A DNA stretch of 20,662 bases, from the IMG/VR virus record IMGVR_UViG_3300000117_000331, positions 1 to 20,662 of that record; one strand, written 5' to 3'. Positions 1 through 7,445 of the stretch are shown one piece after another; within the stretch, counting starts at the first letter, position 1; every line of letters begins with the position of its first letter. Below the pieces are notes generated by a model, which was not told where the DNA came from, ran no database searches, and saw nothing but the letters and a program-made list of their open reading frames with translations. The DNA is from a virus. Position numbers and translations under genes: made by a program.

Positions 1-1280
1 CCACTATTCAGTCCACCTAATCCAAAGAAACTTCCGTTACTACTAACTGCTGTTGAACCAGCAGTATTAGCTGCTAGTGTATGACTAAATGTTCCAAATG
101 TTGCTTGTGTAGTAATATTAGATGATGGTATTCTAGAAGCATAAGTACCATGAAATGGATTAGTTCCTACATCGTCATCACTAGTTCCCCTATCACTTGA
201 TTGTACCCAACCTTTTAGTTCCAAATAATCTAATGCTTCTTTGTAAGAACCAGTCTCACCCATATCTATAAATGCTGAACCAGTCCAAGCTGATGATAAT
301 CTAGCATTTTCATATGTAGAACCTAACACACCATTTAGTAAAGAACTCTTTGAAGTTTCACTTCCGTCTGTATGTGTGGCAGTTACACTACCGTATGTTT
401 TTGTATTTGGTGCAGCATCTGCGACATTCAAAGAATGACTCATAGCACCCGCAATAAATCTTAGTATTTCACTTACATGAGTTGTATTATCAAAATTATT
501 GAAATAACTTCCATCCAAACTTTCTTTCCAGTTATTTGAAGTAGGATATCCATTTTGTATATTATTAGCAGATATAGATGTAGATTGCTGTGAACCTGAA
601 ATCTTCATTGAACCACTAATCTGTAAATTATTTGAGGTAGACATATCAGAACCAGTAGCAGCGAATATACCAGTTCCACTACCACCTCCGCCACCAGCTC
701 CAAAACCACTAGCAGCTGCAGATGATGAAACAGCTGTTGTAAAGTTATTCCCACCAACCATAACATGACCAAATGAACCAGTAGATACTGCTGAACCACT
801 AATATTTCCAGCAGAAATAACATTTAGAAAAGTACCACCACTACCAGTTACATTACCTGTAACATACAAATCACCTTGTATACCAGCAGAACCAGTAAAA
901 GGAAACCCAACACCACTTCCACCTGAAGCAAGTGAAGCAGATGTGAAGTTACCACCACCAACCATCAAGTGTCCAAATGAACCAGTTGATGATATTGAAC
1001 TACTTATATTGCCACTAGCACTTATATGTAAAACATTTTTTATTGCTTTACCATTTATATTTAAATCTTGTGTTGCTGTATGGTTTCCTAAATTATCACC
1101 ACCAGCTACAGCAGCTGCTAACGAAGCAGATACATCAGCAAATGCACCTAATTTTAATGTACCATCTACATCAAGAGCACCAAAAGACGCAGAAGATACC
1201 GTATTACCTAAGAGACTTCCACTTAGTGTAAACGAACCTGTTAGTGCGGGATTTAGCTGTTTACTATCTATCCGAGCCAT
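1..1280 (-). CDS. Repetitive fibre or appendage protein, N-terminal part (runs off the left edge)
   Basis: The reading frame is open from an ATG at 1280 to the window edge: 426 residues with no stop. The start follows a purine-rich GAGAGAATAT stretch. The protein is rich in Gly, Ser, Thr, Ala and Asn and resembles phage tail-fibre or appendage proteins. Three degenerate repeats of about 68-69 residues carry the cores SSASFGALDVDG (about 29-40), STGSFGHLMVGG (about 98-109) and STGSFGHVMVGG (about 166-177). A Gly-run linker, AGGGGGSGTG, lies near residue 200. From about residue 240 the sequence becomes less repetitive and contains aromatic residues, suggesting a globular domain. It follows the gp15-like gene, whose C-terminal extension has a similar style. 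Role in host adsorption or virion decoration is inferred from composition and position only. The first 17 bp overlap the 3' end of the preceding small gene. Confidence 0.8.
   Translation of the reverse strand, partial: MARIDSKQLNPALTGSFTLSGSLLGNTVSSASFGALDVDGTLKLGAFADVSASLAAAVAGGDNLGNHTATQDLNINGKAIKNVLHISASGNISSSISSTGSFGHLMVGGGNFTSASLASGGSGVGFPFTGSAGIQGDLYVTGNVTGSGGTFLNVISAGNISGSAVSTGSFGHVMVGGNNFTTAVSSSAAASGFGAGGGGGSGTGIFAATGSDMSTSNNLQISGSMKISGSQQSTSISANNIQNGYPTSNNWKESLDGSYFNNFDNTTHVSEILRFIAGAMSHSLNVADAAPNTKTYGSVTATHTDGSETSKSSLLNGVLGSTYENARLSSAWTGSAFIDMGETGSYKEALDYLELKGWVQSSDRGTSDDDVGTNPFHGTYASRIPSSNITTQATFGTFSHTLAANTAGSTAVSSNGSFFGLGGLNS
296..1195 (-). repeat. Three degenerate 68-69 residue repeats in the fibre-like protein
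   Basis: Translation of the minus strand shows a phenylalanine-centred core repeated at residues F33, F102 and F170, a period of 69 and then 68 residues (about 204-207 bp). The second and third copies are close: both read SFGH(L/V)MVGG followed by NFT eight to ten residues later. Each of these is preceded by a GNIS-type strand. The first copy (SFGALDVDG) is more diverged. The copies lie within about 750-1195; no further copy was recognised towards the left edge. Such tandem modules are typical of trimeric beta-structured fibre shafts. Confidence 0.6.
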
Positions 1281-1536
1281 ATATTCTCTCTTCTTTTCTC
1301 TCTAACCACCAAGTAGATATAGATCTTGAAATCTTTCTCTTATGTTGAGTAGTCTTTGGTTGCTTCATTTTATTTATCGTATCCATAGTAAGTTTTCTGT
1401 CACTTTGAGCACAAGACTTACACACTGTATTATTACCAACTGCTCTGTCGAAAGAATCTTTTCTTGAATAGGTTAGCATCTTACCACAATCGGGACAAGG
1501 TCTATTTTTTCTATTCTTCCAACTTCTTTTTCTCAT
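1264..1536 (-). CDS. Small zinc-ribbon protein with NUMOD3-like tail
   Basis: This 90-residue basic protein has a four-cysteine zinc site, CPDC at residues 14-17 and CKSC at 39-42, with about 21 residues between the pairs. A helical segment follows (about residues 50-75) containing KMKQPKTTQHKRKISRSI, which resembles NUMOD3-type DNA-binding motifs of homing endonucleases. No HNH or GIY-YIG catalytic domain is visible, so it may be a remnant or a stand-alone DNA- or RNA-binding protein. The ATG at 1536 is preferred over an in-frame TTG at 1551. There is no good ribosome-binding site, and an AT-rich ATATTTAT element lies directly upstream. The end overlaps the fibre gene by 17 bp. Confidence that it is a real gene is moderate; function is uncertain. 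Confidence 0.6.
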   Translation of the reverse strand: MRKRSWKNRKNRPCPDCGKMLTYSRKDSFDRAVGNNTVCKSCAQSDRKLTMDTINKMKQPKTTQHKRKISRSISTWWLERKEERIYGSDR

Positions 1537-1539
1537 ACA

Positions 1540-1547
1540 TATAAATA
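1540..1547 (+). promoter_or_regulatory. TATAAATA element in the gp15-like to zinc-protein gap
   Basis: The plus strand reads TATAAATA, identical to the T4 late promoter core, but all nearby genes are on the minus strand, where it reads TATTTATA. The element sits four bases upstream of the ATG at 1536. The same element occurs in every gap longer than 15 bp in the window. Its role is unknown: promoter, RNA processing site and simple AT-richness are all possible. Confidence 0.35.
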
Positions 1548-1575
1548 TCAAAAGATGGTAAAAGAAAAGTGGGAT

Positions 1576-3114
1576 TTACGAATTAAATTTGCCTTGAGCA
1601 ATTATTTCGTCATCACTTTCCAAATCATAACCAATACTATCGGTATCTACCTTCAATCTAAATGTAGTACCTACTTGTTGTATTTCTAAAGCGTCATGTT
1701 CCATATACTGACCATTTATAAAAAATATAAAGTCTTGTTCATTAGTAGAATCAAATCCTGTTGGAGCAGAAGCAGTAATTGCTGTAAAACTAGCAGTCTG
1801 TGCTGTAATAGCATTAGACTTTTTCACAAAACTCTTTCTAACATATTGGTCAAATGTAGTTACATCTGTTCCAACATTACCACCATTTAGTGTAAGCGAA
1901 CCACTAATAGATACCGAACCAGTAAATTCTTGAGTATCTTCTAAATTATTACCAAATATATTTGAACCACTATGATTTGATTGAGTAACATTTATTACCG
2001 AAGAAGATACTATGTAATTTTCTGCTATTATGTCTCCTTGTACTACCCAATCTGTATTTACTTGAGCCTTTCCATCTTGTCTCTGTGATATTTCAAATGA
2101 TGTAGGACCAATATGTAATGTATTAGAAGCAGTTACATTTGAGAATTGTACTGTACTTGATGTACCAACATCTTGTCCGATACCAAATGTAAAATTACCA
2201 GGAGTAGTTCCATCAAATGTTGTTCCACCGTCAATCGTAAGTCCTGTTCCACCGAAGAAACTTACTGGATTATCTAATCCTGCAGAACTACCTCTACCCT
2301 GCATTGTTACCTTTACATCCTTAGATGTTACAGCTCCTAAATCTATACCAATACCATCTTCTATTATAATTCTTTTTGGTGTCAATTCTTTTTGTGTTGT
2401 AACTACACTTGAAAATTCTTCTGGTAACAAATACCCATTCATTGTTACATTGAATGTGGTTTTTATAATTCTTTCTGAATTTACATTTATCTCACTGGCA
2501 TCTGTATAATTATTTATCTGTGTTCTAAATTTGAACTTGCCATCCTCTCCCCAATAAGAACCTTCTGAATAAATTATTTGTTCTACCAACTTATTCATTT
2601 GTTCTGTATATGAACACCAAAGTACAAATTCATATTCTAATTTTATGTAATCTGGTACTGGTACAGCATACATTTCTTTTGTAGGTGTTAGTCCCCTTTG
2701 TACAGAAAATTTATCATAACGATTTTTTGAAGTATATTGTTTTTGAAAAGTATACTTTAGTCTAGGATTGAGAGGATCCATTTTATCAACAGGCAAAGTC
2801 TCATCTTTTTCAATAGAAGTTCTTTTGAATGCTATTAGAGGAATTATAAGTTGTTTTTTATTATCATATAAAAATCCCTTTTTTTGAGCCATAGTCCATC
2901 TTTCAGGATTAGCATACATAATTGGAACTTTTACAGTTTCACCATTTTCTTCTACTGTTGGTTTTATAACATTATTGAAATAATACATAATAGTAGCATC
3001 AATATCCATCAATCCTACTGAAAGATTTTTTACATTATCATCATTTCTAGACCTATCTCTACCACGATTTTTATCCCTTCTAAGAGATCGTGGAATTGGT
3101 TTTTCACGAGCCAT
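1576..3114 (-). CDS. gp15-like tail terminator (tail completion) protein with fibre-like C-terminal extension
   Basis: This 512-residue protein resembles T4 gp15, the protein that caps the tail tube and sheath at the neck. Matching blocks, from memory of T4 gp15, are VKVPIMYANPERW (61-73), LIIPLIAFKRTS (89-100), the PDYIKLEYEFVLWCSYTEQMN stretch with VEQII (154-181), and a closing TFNVTMNGYLLPEE (220-233). T4 gp15 is about 272 residues, so residues 240-512 are extra. The extension contains fibre-like strands (GSVSISGSLTLNGG, about 399-412) and ends in a compact domain (about 460-512) with FINGQYMEHDALEI and LESDDEIIAQGKF, a type seen in phage structural proteins. The start overlaps the previous stop in TAATG, with AGGAG upstream. 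Placement after gp13- and gp14-like genes matches T4 order. The gp15 domain call is fairly secure; the role of the extension is inferred. Confidence 0.7.
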   Translation of the reverse strand: MAREKPIPRSLRRDKNRGRDRSRNDDNVKNLSVGLMDIDATIMYYFNNVIKPTVEENGETVKVPIMYANPERWTMAQKKGFLYDNKKQLIIPLIAFKRTSIEKDETLPVDKMDPLNPRLKYTFQKQYTSKNRYDKFSVQRGLTPTKEMYAVPVPDYIKLEYEFVLWCSYTEQMNKLVEQIIYSEGSYWGEDGKFKFRTQINNYTDASEINVNSERIIKTTFNVTMNGYLLPEEFSSVVTTQKELTPKRIIIEDGIGIDLGAVTSKDVKVTMQGRGSSAGLDNPVSFFGGTGLTIDGGTTFDGTTPGNFTFGIGQDVGTSSTVQFSNVTASNTLHIGPTSFEISQRQDGKAQVNTDWVVQGDIIAENYIVSSSVINVTQSNHSGSNIFGNNLEDTQEFTGSVSISGSLTLNGGNVGTDVTTFDQYVRKSFVKKSNAITAQTASFTAITASAPTGFDSTNEQDFIFFINGQYMEHDALEIQQVGTTFRLKVDTDSIGYDLESDDEIIAQGKFNS

Positions 3115-3136
3115 TATATACTCCTAACACTTTCTA
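3112..3136. repeat. Direct repeat copy 1 at the orphan gene/gp15-like junction
   Basis: This 25-base segment matches 4014-4038 with one mismatch (17 identical bases, one mismatch, seven identical). It covers the end of the 300-residue orphan gene, the ribosome-binding site AGGAG and the ATG of the gp15-like gene. The repeat period is 902 bp, exactly one gene. Confidence 0.8.
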
Positions 3137-4016
3137 AAATTCTTCCACCTTTTGATGTCAACCATTTTCTAAACTCAGATGGTTTTCCATATTTAATATC
3201 TCCGACAAAACTTTTCAATTCTTTTTTATCATTATCACTCATAAGTTTTTCAACTCTACTTAAAACAAATGCACTTTTAATTTTTACATCGTAAACTAAT
3301 ATTTCATTCCAAGTTTTGAAATAGCTATCTTTCAAACCGCCCTTTGTCATATTGTCAAAAACAATTCTTTTATTTTTAATCAAAAATTTTTTTTGAGCAT
3401 CCATCCAATCTCTAATAAATTTATTATCAACTTGATTTCTAATTTTTTTCGCATCTTTCTGAACTTCACCATAAGGTCTTTTATCATTTTGTAAATGTTG
3501 TAGTTCTTTTTTCAATCTTTTATTGTAATCTTCTGGTGTTAATTTTTGTTTCTCTAACTCTCCTCTGAAAGCATATTCACTATCTTCTCCCACTACCTTT
3601 TCGATATTTACCCATCTACGGCCTGTTTTGTCTGGTGTACTCATTATATCTTCCCAACTTCTACCTAAAAGAAATCCCTCAATGTGGAATGCCAAACCAC
3701 CCATAGTTTGAATACCCTTTGCCTTATCTAAACCAGAACCTCTTCCTACATGAGAAAAAGTAGATATAGATTTTTTCTTACCAATAACTTTTTTAAGTTG
3801 TTTGTATCTTGATAAATCACTAACATGAAACGAACTAACTTTTTGCTTTCCAATAATGTTGTCCATCAGTTTTGGATAAAGAGCAACTTTATCACCTCTC
3901 ATTTGCATCTTTATAGTTTTTTCAGTATGAGCAGGAAACCATTTCTCTTCACCTTTATGTGTTAAAAAGACACCACCTTCTCTGTTTTCAGTCAACAAGT
4001 CTTTTAATAGAATCAT
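3114..4016 (-). CDS. Orphan 300-residue protein, possible packaged head protein
   Basis: No confident family assignment. The N-terminus, MILLKDLLTEN, carries an L-T-E site at residues 8-10 that fits the (L/I)-x-E cleavage rule of T4-type prohead proteases, as in the short leaders of T4 internal head proteins and Alt. Residues about 60-136 look like a compact alpha/beta domain: SSFHVSDLSRY (61-71), SISTFSHV (83-90), GGLAFHIEG (106-114) and GRRWV (132-136). The STFS strand loosely recalls the STS motif of ADP-ribosyltransferases, but no R-S-E signature can be claimed. The rest is charged and lysine-rich, probably helical. It lies between gp14- and gp15-like genes, where T4 has no extra gene, and overlaps both by TAATG junctions. 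A 25-bp direct repeat flanks it, suggesting an inserted cassette. Packaging and effector function are inference. Confidence 0.8.
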   Translation of the reverse strand: MILLKDLLTENREGGVFLTHKGEEKWFPAHTEKTIKMQMRGDKVALYPKLMDNIIGKQKVSSFHVSDLSRYKQLKKVIGKKKSISTFSHVGRGSGLDKAKGIQTMGGLAFHIEGFLLGRSWEDIMSTPDKTGRRWVNIEKVVGEDSEYAFRGELEKQKLTPEDYNKRLKKELQHLQNDKRPYGEVQKDAKKIRNQVDNKFIRDWMDAQKKFLIKNKRIVFDNMTKGGLKDSYFKTWNEILVYDVKIKSAFVLSRVEKLMSDNDKKELKSFVGDIKYGKPSEFRKWLTSKGGRILESVRSI

Positions 4017-4038
4017 TATATACTCCTAACTCTTTCTA
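4014..4038. repeat. Direct repeat copy 2 at the gp14-like/orphan gene junction
   Basis: This is the partner of 3112-3136 (24 of 25 bases identical). It contains the last codons of the gp14-like gene, AGGAG, and the ATG of the 300-residue orphan. The conserved bases encode the same C-terminal VRSI and stop in both upstream genes. Confidence 0.8.
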
Positions 4039-4507
4039 TCTGTACAGAACTCTTTCTCACCAAAAATGTATTTGCAACAACCGAATAGTTTTGGTCAAAC
4101 ATACCACCAATCAACTGATTTTCATTTATAGAACCAACTTCAAAGTAAGCATAATTCCAATCTATCAAATCTCCCATTTCTAATACCATTTCAGCATCTA
4201 TAAAAGATTGTCTTAGAAAAGCAAATACTGCTGTTTGTCTATTATCCATCAAACCACCTTGGTCAGCATTGAAATCAAAATCTTCAGCAGTAACTAAACA
4301 ATTCATTTGTACACCATTTTTGTATACCTTATTGCCATCAGCTGATTCACCATACATATTGGTTGCTGATTCTTGTACTGCTGGTTTGTAAACCACAACT
4401 TCTTGATTTATCAATCCATCTTTATTATTTTGTTTGTCACCAACTAACTCTTTAGTCACTCTGGTAACAAGATCAATGTCCTTCTGAGGTAAAAATCTAC
4501 CAGCCAT
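4016..4507 (-). CDS. gp14-like neck protein (putative)
   Basis: This 163-residue protein is called a T4 gp14-like neck protein mainly on position: it follows the gp13-like gene and precedes the gp15-like gene, as in T4. Weak sequence support comes from NMYGESADGNKVYKNGV (about residues 50-66) followed by a beta strand, and from EMGDLIDWNYAYFEVGSINENQ (about 110-131), which resembles the GD-L-Y-F-E-I pattern of neck proteins. It is shorter than T4 gp14 (256 residues). gp14 would join gp13 to close the filled head and form the docking face for the tail. The start has AGGAT upstream, four bases after the previous stop. The C-terminal VRSI is encoded by the ribosome-binding site of the next gene. 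It could instead be another head-tail connector family. Confidence 0.5.
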   Translation of the reverse strand: MAGRFLPQKDIDLVTRVTKELVGDKQNNKDGLINQEVVVYKPAVQESATNMYGESADGNKVYKNGVQMNCLVTAEDFDFNADQGGLMDNRQTAVFAFLRQSFIDAEMVLEMGDLIDWNYAYFEVGSINENQLIGGMFDQNYSVVANTFLVRKSSVQIERVRSI

Positions 4508-4511
4508 TATA

Positions 4512-5663
4512 TTATCCTATGTAAATTGGGTATGGAACTTTTTGTAATTTTTCTTGAAGATGCTGTGCCTCATCCTTATCTGCTTCCAATAGAGCTTTTC
4601 TACTGGTAGACTCTAACATCTCTCTCAACTGAGTTACCAATATTTCCTTCTCTGCAGTTGCTTCAGTTCGTAAAGTATCTCCATCCAATGTAGTTTCCGC
4701 ATTTGGTATTGGTAAAGCAGCATATTTACTTCTAATACTACCCAATAATTCTTTACATAATGCAAGAGCATATTTCTTTATCCATTGTTTACCGACATCA
4801 TTGATATCTTTGAACAACATATTATCATATGGTGCATTAGAGAAATCAGATATAACTCCATTTGATGTTCCCTGTAAAGTATTATTTCTATCCTCTTTTA
4901 CCAAATACTTAAAATGTAATTTATAATTTGATGTAGGTTTTGGAAAAATTCTCAAATTATTATTTACCAATTCGAATGAGTAACCAGACTTTCTTATTTG
5001 GTCATTGAATTCGATTGCCTGTACTTTCAATAAATCAGCATATATTGGCATCATCATAAAACTTACTGCTGGTGAATTATTACCCCATCCAAATGAATCT
5101 AACATATTGTAAGAACCATCGCCTGTTCCAGCATAAGGATCAAAATATCTAGTAACTGCCGGAGAACCTTCATAATGAACTTTTCTAACTTCAATAGCTT
5201 TACCACTTTCTGAAACATTAGACCACAAAGCATTCAAATCATATTGTTGTGAACCACTTACTATATTTATAGAGCCTGTTTTGAATGAAATAGTACCACC
5301 GACACCAGCTTCTGTACCATATTGCTCTGATAATTCTATAGCTCTACCAAATGTTGGTGTAACTTTTCTGTGTGTTATTGCTGAACTAGTAGATTGTCCT
5401 TGTAAAGAGAGTAAATTATCTCTAATATTGAACTGATTTACTTGAGCAGAGTATTCTGTAATAGATTCTTCGTAACAAGCGTAAAATGAACCTGACGGCA
5501 TTTCAACTTCAACTATTGGGTATCCTAATCTTTTAGATGCCCAATCAGCAAATTTATCTACAGAATGGTTGCCAGAGCCTGAAAACTCTGTATCTGTATC
5601 GTAAAAACCATATGGTGTTTGACTACTACTGAAGTTACTACTTCCAGCCCAAATTGCTTCCAT
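4512..5663 (-). CDS. gp13-like neck (head completion) protein
   Basis: This 383-residue protein sits directly downstream of the major capsid gene. Its C-terminal third resembles T4-like gp13 neck proteins as I remember them: NDVGKQWIKKYALALCKELLG (288-308), then GSIRSKYAALPIPN (308-321) and a TLDGDTL loop (325-331) before a long helix with QLREMLESTSRKALLE (345-360). The N-terminal two thirds are rich in Ser, Gly and Tyr and include a probable inserted beta domain (about 100-200), making it longer than T4 gp13 (309 residues). gp13 seals the portal after packaging and receives the tail with gp14. The start ATG follows TAGGAG with a seven-base spacer. It is the first gene after the terminator and leader at 5664-5743, so it probably begins a separate transcript. 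Confidence 0.6.
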   Translation of the reverse strand: MEAIWAGSSNFSSSQTPYGFYDTDTEFSGSGNHSVDKFADWASKRLGYPIVEVEMPSGSFYACYEESITEYSAQVNQFNIRDNLLSLQGQSTSSAITHRKVTPTFGRAIELSEQYGTEAGVGGTISFKTGSINIVSGSQQYDLNALWSNVSESGKAIEVRKVHYEGSPAVTRYFDPYAGTGDGSYNMLDSFGWGNNSPAVSFMMMPIYADLLKVQAIEFNDQIRKSGYSFELVNNNLRIFPKPTSNYKLHFKYLVKEDRNNTLQGTSNGVISDFSNAPYDNMLFKDINDVGKQWIKKYALALCKELLGSIRSKYAALPIPNAETTLDGDTLRTEATAEKEILVTQLREMLESTSRKALLEADKDEAQHLQEKLQKVPYPIYIG

Positions 5664-5695
5664 TATATTCTCCTAAAAAGGTGTATTTACTCACT

Positions 5696-5703
5696 AATAA
5701 ATA
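5696..5703 (+). promoter_or_regulatory. AATAAATA element in the capsid/gp13-like gap
   Basis: The plus strand reads AATAAATA, one base from TATAAATA; on the gene (minus) strand it reads TATTTATT. It lies 33 bases upstream of the gp13-like start and just downstream of the hairpin terminator, a plausible place for a promoter or RNA-processing site. It is the weakest of the five gap elements. Confidence 0.3.
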
Positions 5704-5714
5704 TACAAGATACA

Positions 5715-5743
5715 AAAAAAGGGGAGTAAAACTCCCCTTTTTT
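5715..5743 (-). terminator. Intrinsic terminator after the major capsid gene
   Basis: A perfect 13-bp inverted repeat (5715-5727 with 5731-5743) encloses a three-base loop. The stem core is GGGGAGT/ACTCCCC with A/T tracts outside, so the transcript ends in a U-run on the minus strand. It starts 24 bases past the capsid stop codon. The A-tract on the other side makes it potentially bidirectional. It is the only clear intrinsic terminator in the window. Confidence 0.9.
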
Positions 5744-5766
5744 AAGTAGTTCAATTGTTATTACAA

Positions 5767-7431
5767 TTAAACAGTATTGATGTGTGATACAATCACTTTT
5801 CCATAGAACTCTGGTCTGACCATCTTCTTAGCATAACGAGTCATTACCCCACGTCTTGGTGTGAAGTTTGTAGGATCGTATACTAATGGTGTCATAATCA
5901 TCGGTACATATGGAGCATACACAGCACCAGTCTCTAAGAAGTTACTACCTCTGAATCCAACTAGAATGTCGTTAGAAGTCATGTAAGGGTTCTTATAAAC
6001 AGTATATCTGTTATTTATAGAACCAACGGCTTCTACGCCCATAGCGTAATTCTTAGCAGAAGCATCACCAGTGTTAGCGACATATCCACTTACTGATTCT
6101 AAGATTGTAGAAGTTTCAGGTGAAACAACAACAAAATTAGCACCACCACGTAGTGTCTTCTGATGAATTGCGTTAGATACTGATTGTATCTTAATTCCAA
6201 GAGTTTGGAACCAAGATGGTTTTGTGTAAGCATTGGATGAACCACTAATTTCTGCGAAATCACTTTCAGCAGCACCAGAACCATCATACTCATAGCCGAC
6301 TTTAGCTGACCAATACTCTGTTTTAGCAGAAGCATTGATTGATAACATGTCTAAGATTTCCAAATCGATTTCCATCGCTATGTACTCACTTAGCATTGCT
6401 GTCAATTCAGCTTCAGCGTCAACACTATGGTAAGCGTTTAAGTCCTGAGCAAGTTCAGGTGTCCATACAGCTTTCAACTTACGAGTCTTAGCAACTATGC
6501 TGATAGATCGAAGTTGAATATCAACTTCTGGTATTCCAGCATCGCCTTCTCCAGAATATCCACCATCTGAACCTGCAGTTGGTGAAGCTTCCATATCGCC
6601 TCTTTGTTGATCTGTTGGTTGCTTATGATACTTTACCTTTACATCACCATGCGCCAATACAGCATTCTGGCGTACAATAAAACTTATTGCTGTACCAGCA
6701 GCGTTGATTGATGTATAATGAGGAAAGAATTCGTCAAATCCGGAACCAGAAACACTAAATGCTCTAATACCTTCTTTGTCAGGTCTTGTAAATGAATTAG
6801 CTGCATCAACAGTAATTTTTACAAGTTCGTTTTCTGTAGCTAAACCACTAGCAATAGAAGAACTTAAGTCTGGCTCAAATTCTACTTCCTTCCAAGTAGC
6901 AGAAGCAGTTGTATAAGCACTCGCGCCTATAGCTGCACCTAAAGTAAGTGCGCCTGTTTCTTCGTCATTAATAGAATATCCAGACTTACCACCACCGTAA
7001 AGTCCACCAGCAGCATCACCACTACCAGATGTGTTACCGAAGATATCAGCACCTGATGTATGGTTAGCAGTTTGTGTACTACCGTATTTGAAGTCTAGAT
7101 AAAAGATTAGTCCAGATGGAAGATTCATAGGTTGAACAGAAACGAATTCCTGTGCTGAAATTTCACCAAAGATTCTACGAACCAATGGTAAAGCAACACC
7201 TGACCATTCTTCTTTATTTCCACCAGTGCCTGTCTGTGACGCCTCTTTAATAAGCTGCGTAGCCTGGTTTTCTAGAAGAACAGACATTCCTGTTTTCTTT
7301 GTTGAATCTTCAATTCCATCTAGTAATCCTGTTGGCTCCCACTTATCGACTAACTGTCGAGTCTGTTTGAGGAGCTCTTGATGAGGGTTATGCCCTGTCA
7401 TCACATCACTTAGATTATCAAAGTTTGACAT
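5767..7431 (-). CDS. 23: Major capsid protein precursor (gp23)
   Basis: This 554-residue protein is the T4-type major head protein that forms the hexameric shell (T4 gp23 is 521 residues). The start of the mature protein can be predicted: LLENQATQLIKE (52-63) aligns with the T4 segment LLENQQNYLAE just before the gp21 cleavage site, so cleavage after E63 would remove the N-terminal 63 residues. Other T4-like blocks are SVQPMNLPSGLIFYL, TRKLKAVWTPELAQDLNAYHSVDAEAEL, NFVVVSPETSTILES, GFRGSNFLETGAVYAPYVP and NFTPRRGVMTRYAKK near the C-terminus. The start has GGGAG upstream, 14 bases after the scaffold stop. A strong terminator follows the gene. A Gly/Ser-rich insertion at about 120-165 may be a surface loop. 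Confidence 0.95.
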   Translation of the reverse strand: MSNFDNLSDVMTGHNPHQELLKQTRQLVDKWEPTGLLDGIEDSTKKTGMSVLLENQATQLIKEASQTGTGGNKEEWSGVALPLVRRIFGEISAQEFVSVQPMNLPSGLIFYLDFKYGSTQTANHTSGADIFGNTSGSGDAAGGLYGGGKSGYSINDEETGALTLGAAIGASAYTTASATWKEVEFEPDLSSSIASGLATENELVKITVDAANSFTRPDKEGIRAFSVSGSGFDEFFPHYTSINAAGTAISFIVRQNAVLAHGDVKVKYHKQPTDQQRGDMEASPTAGSDGGYSGEGDAGIPEVDIQLRSISIVAKTRKLKAVWTPELAQDLNAYHSVDAEAELTAMLSEYIAMEIDLEILDMLSINASAKTEYWSAKVGYEYDGSGAAESDFAEISGSSNAYTKPSWFQTLGIKIQSVSNAIHQKTLRGGANFVVVSPETSTILESVSGYVANTGDASAKNYAMGVEAVGSINNRYTVYKNPYMTSNDILVGFRGSNFLETGAVYAPYVPMIMTPLVYDPTNFTPRRGVMTRYAKKMVRPEFYGKVIVSHINTV

Positions 7432-7445
7432 TATATGTCTCCCAA

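Noticed and set aside
605-823. A 72-residue leucine/valine-rich minus-strand frame
   Set aside because: It is a different frame within the fibre-like gene, caused by Gly/Ser/Thr codons read one base off; the main frame is open throughout.
943-1305. A 120-residue plus-strand open frame
   Set aside because: It lies opposite the fibre-like gene, whose repeats are visible only on the minus strand; the plus-strand product has no recognisable pattern.
4014-4022. TATAAT next to ATG at several gene starts, resembling a sigma-70 -10 box
   Set aside because: It overlaps start codons and is part of the AT-rich spacer after AGGAG; no -35 element at proper spacing was seen and the position would give transcripts lacking the start.
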